Below are positions 6,661 to 8,394 of a stretch of 8,394 bases of DNA, piece after piece. Where the stretch lies: contig CABQCA010000102.1 in the NCBI GenBank assembly GCA_902462525.1, positions 1 through 8,394 on the forward strand, given 5' to 3'. How positions within the stretch are numbered: the stretch's first letter is position 1; each line of letters opens with the position of its first letter. The stretch is from an uncultured Porphyromonadaceae bacterium. GTDB taxonomy: Bacteria > Bacteroidota > Bacteroidia > Bacteroidales > Muribaculaceae. The translations under genes were made by a program, and so were the position numbers. Under the pieces are notes generated by a model. That model saw only the letters and a list, made by a program, of their open reading frames with translations. It had not been told where the DNA came from and did no database searches.

Positions 6661-8096
6661 CCATTAAAGCATTTCTACCGTTTGCCGCCGCTCTTATGAC
6701 CGGCATCGCCGCCAACGCGCAGGCAATGTACTTCGACAACGCAACTGTCGGTGAGGTAAGTCCCGACTCAATCATAGTGAAAGAAATCAACACAGTGTTT
6801 GTGACCGATTCCGTCCTTGTGGGCGCACTGACGGCCGACTCCGTGGCCGTAGTGCCCGATTCGGTGCTCTACCGCCGCCGTACTCTCGGCGAACTCGACC
6901 ATATGCTCGATTCGCTGCGCTATGAGCCGCGTGTGAACATGGGCTCGGCCGAACTGCCGCACTATTTCTTCATGCCCGCGATTTTCGACCGCCATCAGTT
7001 CGCTTCCGAACGGAAACCGTTCGAGAGCGACATTACCGGAAGGGAATCGCAGCGATGGCTTGAGGAGCAGGCCGCTGTGGAGCGTGCTATGGACGATATG
7101 CGTTTCGCCCTGTTTTCAACCCACCCCGAAAACGTTTTCTACACCACATCGACACTGCCCGAGGCTCCGAAACAGTACCATGCCGTGGTCGACCCCTCGA
7201 AGCATACCATCGAGATCAAGGAACTTGAGAAGGCCGATGACAAGAGCACCACTATCGCCGTAGCCGATGTGCAGAAGAAGCACTGGATACGTTCGTTTCA
7301 GGGTCTGCTGCAGTTTTCGCAGGCCTATATATCGCCCAACTGGTATCAGGGCGGCAACAACAACGTGAACATGCTGGCCAATGCCCGCTACGATGTGAAA
7401 CTCAACACTGTGTATCACCCCAATCTGCTGTTCGAGACTACCGTTCAGTATAAACTTGGCGTAAACAACGCACCGAACGACTCTATTCACGACTACAACA
7501 TCACCGACGATCTCTTCCAGGTGAACACCACATTCGGTATCAAGGCGGACCGCCGCTGGTACTACTCGTTTACCGGCCAGTTCAAGACACAGCTTTTCGA
7601 CTTCTATCCAGCCAACTCGCGTCAGCTGAAGTCGGCTTTCATGTCGCCGGGCGAACTCACAGTCGGTATCGGTATGACATACAACTATGTGAATAACAAA
7701 AAGACCTTTACTTTCGACGCTTCTATCGCGCCGCTGTCGTACGGTCTCAAAACCTGCCTCGACAACCGCATTTCGCCCGAATCCTACGGTCTGAAAGCCA
7801 ACCGCCACACCAAGAGCAGCTTCGGTTCGTCGGCCGAGATAAAGATTTTCTGGAAACTGGCCTCGAACATCACTTTCCGTTCGCGCCTGTTCGCATTCAC
7901 CGACTATGAGACTGCGCGGGCCGACTGGGAAAATACTCTCGACTTCACCATCAACCGCTTCCTCAGCACTCAGATCAATGTCAACGCCCGCTACGACACA
8001 CAGACCCGTTACGATGCCGAGAGCAGCGACTGGCACAAGCTGCAGCTTAAGGAAATACTCTCGATAGGCTTCTCCTACCGCTTCAGCAGCATATGA
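6657..8096 (+). CDS. DUF3078 outer-membrane beta-barrel protein
   Basis: A 479-residue exported protein of a Bacteroidetes-restricted family with no assigned function. Residues 1-23 are a signal peptide (K4, hydrophobic 5-18, AQA before M24). Residues 24-205 form a soluble-looking N-terminal region with three DSV motifs (51-53, 61-63, 68-70) after an earlier PDSI, then a charged helical part near 110-150 (SERKPFESDITGRESQRW). The DUF3078 barrel starts near W210: the family hallmark SQAYISPNWYQGGNNNVNML (221-240) is clear. It continues with strands rich in aromatic residues such as FETTVQYKLGVN, YYSFTGQFKTQLFDFYP and LTVGIGMTYNYV, ending in ILSIGFSYRFSSI, a typical C-terminal strand with the penultimate aromatic pattern. 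The ATG overlaps ubiE by 4 bp (ATGA) and the stop overlaps the following gene the same way. What it transports or anchors is unknown; an envelope role is inferred. Confidence 0.88.
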   Translation: MTIKAFLPFAAALMTGIAANAQAMYFDNATVGEVSPDSIIVKEINTVFVTDSVLVGALTADSVAVVPDSVLYRRRTLGELDHMLDSLRYEPRVNMGSAELPHYFFMPAIFDRHQFASERKPFESDITGRESQRWLEEQAAVERAMDDMRFALFSTHPENVFYTTSTLPEAPKQYHAVVDPSKHTIEIKELEKADDKSTTIAVADVQKKHWIRSFQGLLQFSQAYISPNWYQGGNNNVNMLANARYDVKLNTVYHPNLLFETTVQYKLGVNNAPNDSIHDYNITDDLFQVNTTFGIKADRRWYYSFTGQFKTQLFDFYPANSRQLKSAFMSPGELTVGIGMTYNYVNNKKTFTFDASIAPLSYGLKTCLDNRISPESYGLKANRHTKSSFGSSAEIKIFWKLASNITFRSRLFAFTDYETARADWENTLDFTINRFLSTQINVNARYDTQTRYDAESSDWHKLQLKEILSIGFSYRFSSI

Positions 8097-8394
8097 GAAT
8101 TGCGGCCCTTACCGTCGTCATGGTCCTCTGGACCGGCTTACAGGCTTCTGTACCGCTTTCGGTCACCGAAGCCGGCGGCGGTGAGCGCACCGATGCTTCC
8201 GGATTGTGGGAAACGACAGCCGGAGCATCGGTGCTGTGCTTCGAGCGGCAGCCCGGTGCCCGCGAAGCCTATAGTGTGACCATAGTCGAAGCTGCAGATT
8301 TCGCTATCGCTCCGGGAACACATGCCGGTACTCTCACTGCCACGGCGACGCCTGATGTGTACGACGCCGAGTTTCTTGTCGATCCTCTCGACAC
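8093..8394 (+). CDS. Secreted protein of unknown function, 5' part (runs off the window)
   Basis: The frame opens with an ATG overlapping the DUF3078 stop as ATGA and stays open to the last base, giving 100 residues. The product starts MRIAALTVVMVLW, a short hydrophobic signal sequence likely cleaved near residue 18-20 (GLQAS). The mature part is Ala-, Gly- and Thr-rich with alternating hydrophobic residues: a GLWETTAGASVLCFE segment (39-53), SVTIVEAADFAIAPGTHAG (63-81) and PDVYDAEFLVDPLD (86-99). This resembles the N-terminal beta-rich domain of small conserved Bacteroidetes exported proteins of the G-x-W ... P-G-T ... YDA type, but I cannot name a family. An antisense reading frame at 8138-8323 is discounted. 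Tight coupling to DUF3078 suggests a joint envelope function. The complete gene must be read beyond the window. The call of a real gene rests on overlap, codon use and the signal sequence. Confidence 0.78.
   Translation, partial: MRIAALTVVMVLWTGLQASVPLSVTEAGGGERTDASGLWETTAGASVLCFERQPGAREAYSVTIVEAADFAIAPGTHAGTLTATATPDVYDAEFLVDPLD

Noticed and set aside
7116..8036. 306-residue minus-strand open frame opposite the DUF3078 gene
   Set aside because: Shadow of the DUF3078 barrel; composition follows its complementary codons and no motif is seen.

Overview
The window looks like chromosomal core DNA from a GC-rich member of the Bacteroidales; a Muribaculaceae-like gut lineage is my guess. Four things point there: a Bacteroidetes-type LptC lipoprotein, a DUF3078 outer-membrane protein, the long form of PurC, and a TAnnTTTG promoter box upstream of phoH. 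Start codons also have A-rich leaders rather than clear Shine-Dalgarno sites. All genes lie on the + strand and coding density is very high. There are no RNA genes, insertion sequences, CRISPR arrays or phage genes.

Left block (1-3821). The 3' two-thirds of coaX (type III pantothenate kinase, coenzyme A synthesis) overlaps an exported beta-barrel protein of probable FadL/OmpP1 type. That gene overlaps lptC (periplasmic LPS transport) by one base. After an AT-rich 35-bp gap comes a CNNM/CorC-type membrane protein with DUF21, CBS-pair and CorC/HlyC domains. Most of this block concerns the envelope: a barrel, an LPS-transport lipoprotein and an inner-membrane transporter.

Central control region (3822-3933). 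This 112-bp AT-rich gap is the only substantial non-coding stretch. It holds an imperfect inverted repeat, a -7 promoter box and a perfect 13-bp palindrome that reuses the CGGTTG half-site of the first repeat. It very probably starts the second transcript.

Right block (3934-8394). phoH (ATPase), purC (purine synthesis), ubiE/menG (menaquinone methylation), a DUF3078 barrel and a secreted protein of unknown function, cut by the window end, run head to tail. From purC onward the genes abut or overlap by 4 bp, so they are probably co-transcribed and partly translationally coupled. The last gene is open at the window edge.

No overtly novel system is visible. The points most worth a second look are the repeated half-sites around the phoH promoter, the basic/serine tail of LptC, and the pair of poorly characterised envelope genes downstream of ubiE.
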